DNA of 48,703 nucleotides from Gemmatimonadaceae bacterium (GTDB taxonomy: Bacteria; Gemmatimonadota; Gemmatimonadetes; Gemmatimonadales; Gemmatimonadaceae). Made by a program: the position numbers and the translations under genes. The stretch's first letter is position 1. Each line of letters starts with the position of its first letter. Below the pieces are notes generated by a model. It was not told the origin of the DNA and made no database searches. It saw only the letters and a list, made by a program, of their open reading frames with translations. Where the stretch lies: the NCBI GenBank assembly GCA_013361335.1, contig JABFYH010000056.1, positions 1 to 48,703 on the forward strand, written 5' to 3'. Below, one piece after another: positions 31,282-38,459 of this stretch.

Positions 31282-32151
31282 TCAATGCTGCTGGTACACG
31301 CGCACGTAGTCGACGAGCATCTGCTGCGGGAAGACGGTGGTCGAGTCCGGGTCGCCCGGCCAGGCGCCGCCCACCGCGACATTGAGCAGCAGGAAGAACG
31401 GCCGGTCGAATACCCATGTTCCGCCGGCGGGCAGATCGGCGAGGGTCGCCCGCCGGTACTCCCGGTCGTCGACGAGCCACCGGACCTGCCCGGGCGTCCA
31501 CTCCACCGCGAAGACGTGATAGTCGTCGGCGAAGGCGGCGGTCGCCAGCGCATAGCTTCCACCGATGCCGCCGCCCCCCGAATAGCCCGGGCCATGCATC
31601 GTCCCGTGGACGATCCCGGGCTCGCGGCCGATGTTCTCCATCACGTCGATCTCCCCCGACGCCGGCCAGCCGACCTCACCGATGTTGGAGCCCAGCATCC
31701 AGAATGCGGGCCAGAGCCCCTGCCCTCGGGGGATGCGGATGCGCGCCTCGAAGCGGCCGTACGTCGCCTCGAAGCGACCACGCGTCTCCATGCGCGCCGA
31801 GGTGTACCGACAGACGCCGTACCAGCACTGGCGGGGAGCGTCTGCCCGCTCGGCGCGCGCCGTGATGACGAGGTGGCCGGCGCCGTCGAGCGCGGCGTTC
31901 TCGATACCGGGCGTGTAGTACTCACGCTCACGGTTTCCCCAGCCCCCGCCGCCGGTGTCCGCGACCCACTTCGTGCCGTCCACCGGTGCGCCGGCCGCGC
32001 CGTCGAACTCGTCGCTCCAGACGAGCGTCCAGGTCGCGGGCTGAGGCGCCGGGGGGGTAGGCGCGGGGGCCGAGGTCTCGGGCGGCGCACCGCCGCACCC
32101 CGCGAGGGTGACCGCGAGGATGGCGAGCGCGGGGAGTCGGCGATGGCGCAT
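31282..32151 (-). CDS. Glycoside hydrolase family 16 lipoprotein (beta-glucanase-like)
   Basis: A 289-residue secreted enzyme with signal and lipobox LAGC19, then a Pro-rich linker to about residue 40. The GH16 jelly roll starts with LVWSDEFDG. The catalytic motif is intact: G-E167-I-D169-V-M-E172-N, where the first Glu is the nucleophile and the last the acid/base. WGNREREYYT and WPAFWMLGSN are substrate-cleft blocks, and the body ends FLLLNVAVGGAWPG ... MLVDYVRVYQ. Members cut beta-1,3 or beta-1,3/1,4 glucans such as laminarin or lichenan; which one is not decided. A perfect TATAAT lies 49 bases upstream of the start. Confidence 0.93.
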   Translation of the reverse strand: MRHRRLPALAILAVTLAGCGGAPPETSAPAPTPPAPQPATWTLVWSDEFDGAAGAPVDGTKWVADTGGGGWGNREREYYTPGIENAALDGAGHLVITARAERADAPRQCWYGVCRYTSARMETRGRFEATYGRFEARIRIPRGQGLWPAFWMLGSNIGEVGWPASGEIDVMENIGREPGIVHGTMHGPGYSGGGGIGGSYALATAAFADDYHVFAVEWTPGQVRWLVDDREYRRATLADLPAGGTWVFDRPFFLLLNVAVGGAWPGDPDSTTVFPQQMLVDYVRVYQQH

Positions 32152-32199
32152 GTCGGATGGGGTAGGCCGTACCGGGGGCAATCCTGCGGGACCGGCCCC

Positions 32200-32205
32200 A
32201 TTATA
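32200..32205 (-). promoter_or_regulatory. TATAAT -10 element for the GH16 gene
   Basis: The minus strand reads TATAAT here, in the 59-bp divergent gap between the GH16 gene and the CRTAC1-type gene. It would give a leader of about 40 nt for the GH16 gene. I do not see a good -35 at 16-18 bp, so an extended or alternative-sigma promoter is possible. Confidence 0.4.
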
Positions 32206-32210
32206 TCACC

Positions 32211-33989
32211 ATGACCTCTCCCGCCGCTCACCGAACCGGCCCACGCGTCCGGCGCGCCGTGATGGCCGTGCCCTTCATCGCCTGCCTCGTGCTCGCGGCG
32301 CGGTGGAACCGTGAGCCCCTCGGGACGGCGCCCGATCCGGGACGCCCGGGATTCATGCTGCACGACGAGACGGCCGCGGCGGGCATTCACTTCGTGCACC
32401 ATCGACCGACCTTCGATCCGAAGATCGCCAACGTGGAGCCGCACGTCGCCGCGCTCGGCGCGTCGGTGGCGGTGACGGACTTCGACGGCGACGGATGGCC
32501 CGATCTCTACTTCACGAACAGCCGCTTCGGCGAGCCGAACGCGCTGTATCGGAATCGGGGCGACGGCACCTTCGAGGAGGTCGCCGCGAGCGCGGGGCTG
32601 GCGGACCTCAACCGTCCGGGCGACGGCGTGTCGATGGGCAGCGTCTGGGGCGACTTCGACAACGACGGGCGAGAGGACGTGCTGGTCTACCGCTACGGCC
32701 GGCTCGCGCTCTTTCACAACGTCGACGGCCATCACTTCGAGGAGGTGACCGAGAAGGCGGGGCTGCGGCGATGGGTGAACAGCAACGGCGCCGTCTGGCT
32801 CGACTACGACCGCGACGGGCTGCTCGACCTGTACGTCACGGCGTACTTCCGCGACGACGTCGATCTCTGGCACCTCACGACGACGCGCATCATGCACGAC
32901 AGCTTCGAGTTCGCCACCAACGGCGGGCGCAACCTGCTCTTTCACAATCTCGGCGGCGGCCGGTTCGAGGACGTCACCGATCGGATGGGCGTCGGCAGCA
33001 CGCGGTGGACCCTCGCCGCCGCCTCCGCCGACTTCAACGGCGACGGGTGGCCGGACCTCTACCTCGCCAACGACTACGGGCCCGAGGAGCTGTACCTCAA
33101 CGATCACGGCCGGCGATTCGTGCTCGCGTCGGCGGGTCTCGAGAGCGAATCGAAGAGCGGGATGTCGGTCGCGCTGGGCGATGCCTTCAATCGCGGCCGC
33201 CTCGACGCCTTCGTCACGAACATCTCGGAGCGCGGGTACCTGTTCCAGAACAACAACCTGCGACTGAACGGCATGGCGGAGTCCGGCCGCTTCCGCAACG
33301 TCGCCGACCCGCAGATCGCCGATGCGGGATGGGCGTGGGGGTCGCAGTTCGGAGACCTCAACAACGACGGCCGCAACGAGCTGTTCGTCGCCAACGGCTT
33401 CATCTCGGCGGATCGCGGCACGAGCTACTGGTACTCGATGTCGAAGATCGCCGGCGCGAACGGCCGACTGTTCGAGGACGCCCGGAGCTGGCCGGCGTTC
33501 GGCAACGCGAGCCTGTCCGGCTACGAACGGTCGCGCGTCTACCTGAACCGCGGCCTCGCCGGCTGGGTCGACGTCGCGGCCAAGGTGGGGATCACGGATA
33601 CGTATGACGGACGCGCGGTCGCCTTCGCGGATCTCCGCAATCGCGGCGCGCTCGACGTGATCGTCGCCAACCAGAACCAGCCCGCGGTGCTCTACCGCAA
33701 CTCGCCCGACAGCGCGAACCATTGGCTCGGCCTCGCGCTCGTCGGGACGCGGAGCAACCGCAGCGCGATCGGCGCCGAGGTGGTGCTCGAGGCGAGCGGG
33801 CTGACGCAGCGCCGGATCGTGGATGGCGGCATGGGCTTCGCCAGCCAGAACGATCGTCGCCTGCATTTCGGTGTCGGACCGCGCGAGTGGGTGGACCGGA
33901 TCGTCATCCACTGGCCGTCGGGCACGGAGCAGGTACTGCAGCACCTGTCGGTCGACCGCTTCGTCACGGTCACGGAACCGGAGCGCTGA
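32211..33989 (+). CDS. CRTAC1-type FG-GAP/ASPIC-UnbV protein
   Basis: A 592-residue exported protein. A hydrophobic N-terminal segment (about residues 15-32) acts as signal or anchor. FG-GAP repeats with Asp-rich loops follow: VTDFDGDGWPDLYFTN, DFDNDGREDVLVY, DYDRDGLLDLYV, DFNGDGWPDLYLAND and DLNNDGRNELFVANG. The C terminus is an ASPIC/UnbV domain (NHWLGLALVGTRSNRSAIGAEV, RLHFGVGPREWVDRIVIHWPSG). The repeats form a calcium-loaded propeller in relatives; the function is probably surface binding. The downstream RnfD-like gene starts five bases after its stop, a strong sign of a functional pair. No ribosome site is evident before the ATG. Confidence 0.88.
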   Translation: MTSPAAHRTGPRVRRAVMAVPFIACLVLAARWNREPLGTAPDPGRPGFMLHDETAAAGIHFVHHRPTFDPKIANVEPHVAALGASVAVTDFDGDGWPDLYFTNSRFGEPNALYRNRGDGTFEEVAASAGLADLNRPGDGVSMGSVWGDFDNDGREDVLVYRYGRLALFHNVDGHHFEEVTEKAGLRRWVNSNGAVWLDYDRDGLLDLYVTAYFRDDVDLWHLTTTRIMHDSFEFATNGGRNLLFHNLGGGRFEDVTDRMGVGSTRWTLAAASADFNGDGWPDLYLANDYGPEELYLNDHGRRFVLASAGLESESKSGMSVALGDAFNRGRLDAFVTNISERGYLFQNNNLRLNGMAESGRFRNVADPQIADAGWAWGSQFGDLNNDGRNELFVANGFISADRGTSYWYSMSKIAGANGRLFEDARSWPAFGNASLSGYERSRVYLNRGLAGWVDVAAKVGITDTYDGRAVAFADLRNRGALDVIVANQNQPAVLYRNSPDSANHWLGLALVGTRSNRSAIGAEVVLEASGLTQRRIVDGGMGFASQNDRRLHFGVGPREWVDRIVIHWPSGTEQVLQHLSVDRFVTVTEPER

Positions 33990-33994
33990 CCCCG

Positions 33995-34852
33995 ATGACC
34001 TTCGCGACGGCGTCCGTGGACACCACCCGACGGCAGTGGGGGCGACAGCTCGATCCGCGCTACCTGATCGCCGGTCTGATCACGCTCGTCCTGGTCACGG
34101 CGCAGCTGCGCTATCACGTCGTGGGCGGATACGAGCGGCTGGCGTTGGCGCTCTTCGTCTGCGTCGCGACGGAGGCGGTGCTGTCGTGGTTCGACCGGGG
34201 GCACGTCGTCAACCTGCTGAGCGCCTACATCAGCGGCATCAGCCTGACGCTGCTCCTCAAGCCGCAGGGGAGCGCGCTCTGGCCCTTCGTGCTCGGCGGC
34301 ATCCTCGCGATCGCGTCGAAGTACGTGCTTCGCCGCGGCGACAACCATCTCTGGAATCCCACCAACTTCGCGATCGTCGCGCTGCTGCTGCTGGCGCCGG
34401 AGCGGGTGTCGGTGCTGAGCCACCAGTGGGGGAACGATCTCCCCACCAACCTGGTCATCTGGTGCTTCGGGCTGGTGATCGCGGCGCGGGTGCGCGTGCT
34501 GCACATCACCCTCGCCTACGTCATCGCCTTCCTGGTGCTCAACGGATTACGGAGCGTCGTGCTCGGCCAGCCGGTGCTCCCCGAGCTCGCGCCGATCACG
34601 GGGCCGATGTATCAGCTCTTCGTCTTCTTCATGATCACCGATCCGCGGACGGTGGTGCGCGGCCGGCGGAAGCAGATCGTCGTCGCCGTCATAGTGGCGC
34701 TCGCGGAGGTGCTCATCCGTCTCGCGGCCGATCGCGGAGTGCCACTACCCGTCGCCTTCACGGCGGCGCCGGCACTGGTGGCGCTGTGGCTCGTCGGTCC
34801 GATCGCGAAGTGGATCGATCTGCGCTCGACGCGCGGGCGCGTCGAGCGCTAG
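33995..34852 (+). CDS. RnfD/NqrB-like polytopic membrane protein
   Basis: A 285-residue inner-membrane protein with about eight helices. KPQGSALWPFVLGGILAIASKYVLR, DNHLWNPTNFAIVALLLLAP and FMITDPRTVVRGRRKQI match the RnfD/NqrB core. In Rnf and Nqr this subunit carries covalent FMN on a Thr in an S/D-G/A-A-T motif; I do not find that motif here, so it may lack flavin. No other rnf or nqr gene is nearby. The gene is five bases after the CRTAC1-type gene, so the two likely act together, the propeller outside and this protein in the membrane. Its stop shares the bases CTAG with the convergent selenoprotein gene. Confidence 0.82.
   Translation: MTFATASVDTTRRQWGRQLDPRYLIAGLITLVLVTAQLRYHVVGGYERLALALFVCVATEAVLSWFDRGHVVNLLSAYISGISLTLLLKPQGSALWPFVLGGILAIASKYVLRRGDNHLWNPTNFAIVALLLLAPERVSVLSHQWGNDLPTNLVIWCFGLVIAARVRVLHITLAYVIAFLVLNGLRSVVLGQPVLPELAPITGPMYQLFVFFMITDPRTVVRGRRKQIVVAVIVALAEVLIRLAADRGVPLPVAFTAAPALVALWLVGPIAKWIDLRSTRGRVER
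34822..34849. terminator. 13-pair hairpin inside the last codons of the RnfD-like gene
   Basis: GCGCTCGACGCGC (34822-34834) pairs perfectly with GCGCGTCGAGCGC (34837-34849), leaving a two-base centre. It codes for the C-terminal RSTRGRVER tail and runs up to the CTAG where both convergent genes stop. It can terminate or stabilise transcripts from either side. Confidence 0.5.
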
Positions 34853-35430
34853 ACCGAGTATCCCTTCTTCAGCAGGAACGCCCCGGACCTGGCGTAGAAG
34901 GCGTCCTCGGGGAGCTCCCAGCCGAGGGTGTCGGCCAGCCGGTCGTAGGTGTTGAAGAGGAACGCGACGTAGAACGCATCGCGGATCGCCTGGCGGGACA
35001 CCCCGGCGTCGAGCACGTCACGCACCTCCGCCGGCCCAAGCTCGTGCGGGCGGAGCGTGAACACGTCGAGCAGGCCGAGCATCGCCCGGAGCTTCTCGTC
35101 GATGGGAGCAGTCCGATAGTCGTCGAGGACCGGCTCCATCATCCCTCTGCCCAGCGCCGCCTCCGCGACCGCGGAGTGGGCGCGGGTTCAGAAGACGCAC
35201 TGGTTGAGGCGGGACACGAAGGCGGCGAAGATCTCGCGCTCCCCCACGGTCCACGGCGACGGCCCGCGCATGACCTGCTGCGTGAGATCCGTCCACGGCC
35301 GCCCGAAGAAGCTCTTCCGGTACATCAACGTGCGGACGACCCCGGGCGCATGTCCCATGACGAGCCGCATCATGACGAGCATGGCCTTGTCGCGCAGCCG
35401 ATGGCCGCGGTGGACCTTCTCGATCCTCAT
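34849..35430 (-). CDS. AhpD/carboxymuconolactone-decarboxylase-like selenoprotein (in-frame UGA at codon 81)
   Basis: A 193-residue frame from ATG 35430 (ATGA overlap with the upstream gene) to TAG at 34849, broken only by TGA at 35188-35190. Residues before it (EREIFAAFVSRLNQCVF) and after it (TRAHSAVAEAALG, VLDDYRTAPIDEKLRAML, FLFNTYDRLADTLGWELP) belong to one AhpD-like domain. The UGA replaces the second Cys of the CxxC motif: C78-V-F-U81-x3-H85. Family members reduce peroxides or disulfides with that pair; Sec there would raise reactivity. A SECIS-like hairpin follows (35149-35181). A plain nonsense mutation is the alternative, but position, coding quality on both sides and the hairpin argue against it. 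sel genes are not in this window. Confidence 0.88.
35149..35181 (-). promoter_or_regulatory. Bacterial SECIS-like hairpin
   Basis: Counting from the base after UGA, bases 12-17 (CUCCGC) pair with 22-27 (GCGGAG) around the tetraloop GGUC at 18-21. Bases 7-11 (GCCCA) pair with 35-39 (UGGGC) as a lower stem, leaving a seven-base bulge on the 3' side. E. coli fdhF, as I recall it, has GGUC at 19-22 within its apical loop, so distance and loop are nearly the same. The loop begins with G, as bacterial SECIS elements require. Bulge and stem details would need folding and testing. Confidence 0.72.
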
Positions 35431-35804
35431 GCCTGGTCCAGCGCCGCGAGGCCAGCGGCGAGTCGGGTACGAGAGGCACCGAGCGCCGCACTGACGACGA
35501 TCTCGAAGAGCTGGTCGTCGTCGTAGGTCGATTTCAGGCGGGCGAGGTCGTCGTCCGTCACCTTGTACGCATGGTGCCGGATCTTGTGCACGAGGCTCTG
35601 CAGCTCGGCGGGCACCTCCGCCCCATCCGCCGCCGCACGCCGCAGTGCCGGTTCGGTCTGCCCGGGACCATCCAGCACGCTCGCATAGGCGCGGTCGCGG
35701 AGGTCGGCATGCGGGTCGGCGGCCATGGAGGCGAATGTGTACGATCCGTCTCCCGCCGGCAAGTCGGCATCCAGCGCTCGCGGCCGGTGAAGCCATTGCG
35801 CCAC
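35427..35804 (-). CDS. Small carboxymuconolactone-decarboxylase-like protein
   Basis: A 125-residue soluble protein that starts with GTG at 35804 behind GAGG. The core VPAELQSLVHKIRHHAYKVTDDDLARLKSTYDDDQLFEIVVSAALGASRTRLAAGLAAL has the pattern of short CMD-like helical proteins. It contains no Cys, so it cannot carry the AhpD redox pair itself. The stop overlaps the start of the selenoprotein as ATGA, so the two are coupled and are probably partners: this one structural or substrate-binding, the other catalytic. A shorter start at the ATG 35726 is possible. Confidence 0.78.
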   Translation of the reverse strand: MAQWLHRPRALDADLPAGDGSYTFASMAADPHADLRDRAYASVLDGPGQTEPALRRAAADGAEVPAELQSLVHKIRHHAYKVTDDDLARLKSTYDDDQLFEIVVSAALGASRTRLAAGLAALDQA

Positions 35805-35829
35805 GCCGGCCTCAACGACAAAGGGGCAT

Positions 35830-35865
35830 ACGGATGCAACGGATCGAACGGAAGCAACGGAGACT
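35830..35865. repeat. Four tandem 9-bp units ACGGANNNN
   Basis: ACGGATGCA, ACGGATCGA, ACGGAAGCA and ACGGAGACT are adjacent, in the 88-bp gap between the FAD oxidoreductase stop and the CMD-like gene start. The third and fourth units diverge after ACGGA. I see no open frame or hairpin that explains it. Confidence 0.6.
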
Positions 35866-35892
35866 GCCTCGGCGCGAGATGATGGCCGGCCC

Positions 35893-37506
35893 TCAGCCGC
35901 GCGCGAAGGCCGGCTCCGGCCCCAGCCCGCGCAGGCGCGGCAGCGATTCCATCAGCTCCGCTCGACTCAACCCCAGCAGCGCATGCCGGTCGATCAGCGT
36001 GTCGAGATCCACCGGGTACAGGTTGCGGCGCGCCGGATCGGCCAGCCCCACGACGTTGCGCGGTTCGATCGCCGACGCCATCCAGGCGGCGAACTCGGCG
36101 CGCTCACGAGCGCTGCCCGCATCGCCCCGGCCGTGGGTGATACGGCGCAGGCGGCGCAGGCTCTCGTGCGGCAGGGGCTCGAGCACCGGGTCGCCCACGC
36201 CGAGGAAACCGTTCCATGCTGCGGATTCCTCCGGCATCAGCCGTTGACGCAGCTCGGCGAAGGAGACGGTGGCGAAATACAGCATCGCCTGCGCGGCGAA
36301 GAGATCGAAGTGTGCCATCGCCTCGTACGCGCCGGCGACGACGAGATCGATCTGATCCGCCTCGGCCGTCAGCGCAGACTCGTAGCGGGCGAGGAGGGGC
36401 AGCTCGGGCGTGCGACGGGTCGACGCGACCGCCTCGAAGGCCAGGGCGAGGCGCTCGACCGCGCGCAGCCCCCACGCGATGCCGGTGGAGAACAGCGGAT
36501 CGACGAAGGCGAAGGCGTGCGGCATCAACGCCCAGCGCGCGCCGGACGCGCGGGTGAGCCGATGTTGGACGAGCGGGCTGAACGCGATCGGCATCAGCGG
36601 CGTGGCGCCGGCGAACAGGCGGCCGACGGTCGGATACCGCTGCAGCAGCGCGCGCCAGAGCGTCGACGCATCCGCTCCCTCGAGCTGGAGCGACGCCAGC
36701 CCGCGCGGCGTGACTAGAAAGCCCGCGCTCGTCACCCCGTGATCGAAGCGCAGCGAATACATCCATCCTTCGTCGAGCAGATGGTGCACGGCCGCCCAAT
36801 CATCCGGGTACGGACCGGAGGGCAAGCCGGGCGCCTCGTCGGCCATGAGGCGGGCGCCGTCGAAGTGGCCGAACACGAGCGCCGATCGAGTCTCGGTGCG
36901 GTCGAGATCCGAGGGGATGGAGAGTTGGCGCGCGAGAAAGCCGCCGGGCCCGGAGGCGTCGACGACGAAGCCGGCATGCAGCTCGAGCGGCTCTCCCGCG
37001 CGCATCCCGCGAAGGCGGACACCGTCCGACTTCACCTCGGCCCCGGTGAGCTCGACGCGATCGCGATAATCGACCCCTGCCGCGACGGCCTGACGAACGA
37101 AATGGTGGTCCACGTCGGCGCGTAGCCAATGCGTGTCGGCAAGCGCGTCGTCCGGGCTGGCCGCGACGAGCAGCCGCTCGGACTCGACGCCGCGGTCGGC
37201 GAACGACTCTCCCGGATGATGCCGGTAGAAGGTGAAGCCGCGCTTGAGCCCGCGCCGCACCTCGGGATGGTGGGCGAGCCAGCGACCGTGCGTCGCCAGG
37301 CGATGACAGTCCGCCAGCCCGTAGCGCGTCGCCAGCCGCTCGAGCGACAGGTTGGCCAGCGGCGTGGTGGACTCGCCGATCGCGAAGCGTGGATGCGCGC
37401 CGCGCTCCAGCATGACCACGTCGTAGCCGAGCACCGCGAGCACCCGCGCGAGGAGCGAGGCGGTGAAGCCGCTGCCGACGATGGCGACCTCGCACTGCGC
37501 GCTCAC
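35893..37506 (-). CDS. FAD-dependent oxidoreductase of the tryptophan-halogenase-like group
   Basis: A 537-residue flavoprotein starting with GTG at 37506, which overlaps the upstream stop as GTGA. The dinucleotide-binding GSGFTA (residues 11-16) and IGESTTPL (43-50) are hallmarks of flavin-dependent halogenases and related monooxygenases. A second FAD block reads FVVDASGPGGFLAR, and FVDPLFSTGIAWGLRAVERL closes the cofactor site. The WxWxIP motif that halogenases use to keep out monooxygenation is not found; the corresponding region reads GWMYSLRFDHG. Hydroxylation, dehydrogenation or reduction is thus as likely as halogenation. It is the last gene of a tight three-gene operon. Confidence 0.87.
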   Translation of the reverse strand: MSAQCEVAIVGSGFTASLLARVLAVLGYDVVMLERGAHPRFAIGESTTPLANLSLERLATRYGLADCHRLATHGRWLAHHPEVRRGLKRGFTFYRHHPGESFADRGVESERLLVAASPDDALADTHWLRADVDHHFVRQAVAAGVDYRDRVELTGAEVKSDGVRLRGMRAGEPLELHAGFVVDASGPGGFLARQLSIPSDLDRTETRSALVFGHFDGARLMADEAPGLPSGPYPDDWAAVHHLLDEGWMYSLRFDHGVTSAGFLVTPRGLASLQLEGADASTLWRALLQRYPTVGRLFAGATPLMPIAFSPLVQHRLTRASGARWALMPHAFAFVDPLFSTGIAWGLRAVERLALAFEAVASTRRTPELPLLARYESALTAEADQIDLVVAGAYEAMAHFDLFAAQAMLYFATVSFAELRQRLMPEESAAWNGFLGVGDPVLEPLPHESLRRLRRITHGRGDAGSARERAEFAAWMASAIEPRNVVGLADPARRNLYPVDLDTLIDRHALLGLSRAELMESLPRLRGLGPEPAFARG

Positions 37507-38459
37507 GATGCGCCGCACTCGATGCAGCCGACCGGCGGCTCGGCGATACCGCTCTCGTTCAGCCGCCGCAGCCGCGCGACGCGCCGCTCTCGGCAGGCGG
37601 CGCATCCCGGCAGCAGGGCGACGTCCCACAGATCGGCCGTGACCACGGTGCCCGACAGGGCCAGACAGCGATCCAGCGCCTTCTCGAGCTGCGCGAGCGT
37701 CGGCGGCGTGAATGCGCCGAGCTGGGCGAGCCGCTCCATCTCGCCGTTGCCGCCACGCACCGGGATGATCGACACGACGCCCGCGCCGCACTGCACCGCA
37801 TGCTCGACCGTGCGCACCGTCCACTCCACCGATTCGTCGGCGGGGACGTGTGGCGGCCCGAGAAGCACGAACACGCGCAGGTCGATGCCGTTGTCGATGA
37901 GATGCTGCGCCGCCCGCGCGAAGGCGTTCAGCTCGAGCCGCTTGTTGAGCCGAGCCGCTGCTGTCGGGTGAACCGTTTCCAATCCAACGGCAACCTCGAG
38001 GCGGCCGCCGAGCCGGCGCGCGAACTCCAGCGTCGCCGGCCCGACGACGGTGCTCGCGTGCGACTCCACCGTGACGCCCGCGAACGATGCCACGAGCTCG
38101 GCGATGCGCGGGCGATCGACGAGCGGCACCGCGCGCGGATCGAAGAAGTTGCTCGCGTTGTAGAGCTTGATCCGGCCCGGGCGAGGCGGCGATTCGTCGA
38201 GCGATCGGAGCACCGCCGCCAGCTGCGCCGGCAGTGCGCCTGCGGGGGTGGGGCCGTTCGTCGTCCAGCGCCAGAGATCGCAGAACGAACAGGTGAACGG
38301 GCACTCCGCGCCGGCGAGAAAGACGGTGAGCGCCCGTTCCACCGTGCCGTCGGGGCGGCGTTCGTCCTCGACCAGCGACCCGTGAGCCCGATAGGGATCC
38401 ACCGCCGGCTTCGGCGCGCGGAGGCTCCGAATCCGGCGGTCCTCGGCCGTCGGGCTCAC
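37503..38459 (-). CDS. Radical SAM enzyme of the RaSEA-like group
   Basis: A 318-residue enzyme starting with GTG at 38459 (GTGA overlap). The cluster motif C53-x3-C57-x2-C60 (CPFTCSFCDLW) is intact and is preceded by the LTVFLAGAE strand. IKLYNASNFFDPRAVP, VESHAS, VGLETVHPTAAARLNKR and VFVLLGPPHVP match a family that includes the archaeosine enzyme RaSEA and bacterial relatives of unknown role. The C terminus holds two CxxC pairs (PGCAACRE, VGCIECGAS), a likely zinc site. Its neighbours suggest modification of a small molecule or a peptide rather than tRNA, but that is not proven. Confidence 0.85.
   Translation of the reverse strand: MSPTAEDRRIRSLRAPKPAVDPYRAHGSLVEDERRPDGTVERALTVFLAGAECPFTCSFCDLWRWTTNGPTPAGALPAQLAAVLRSLDESPPRPGRIKLYNASNFFDPRAVPLVDRPRIAELVASFAGVTVESHASTVVGPATLEFARRLGGRLEVAVGLETVHPTAAARLNKRLELNAFARAAQHLIDNGIDLRVFVLLGPPHVPADESVEWTVRTVEHAVQCGAGVVSIIPVRGGNGEMERLAQLGAFTPPTLAQLEKALDRCLALSGTVVTADLWDVALLPGCAACRERRVARLRRLNESGIAEPPVGCIECGAS

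Noticed and set aside
34849..35430. Reading the AhpD-like locus as a pseudogene or as two small genes
   Set aside because: Coding quality is high on both sides in one frame, the stop stands exactly at the redox Cys, and a SECIS-like hairpin follows. The shorter downstream frame has only an internal ATG at 35142 and would lack the N-terminal half and the redox pair.
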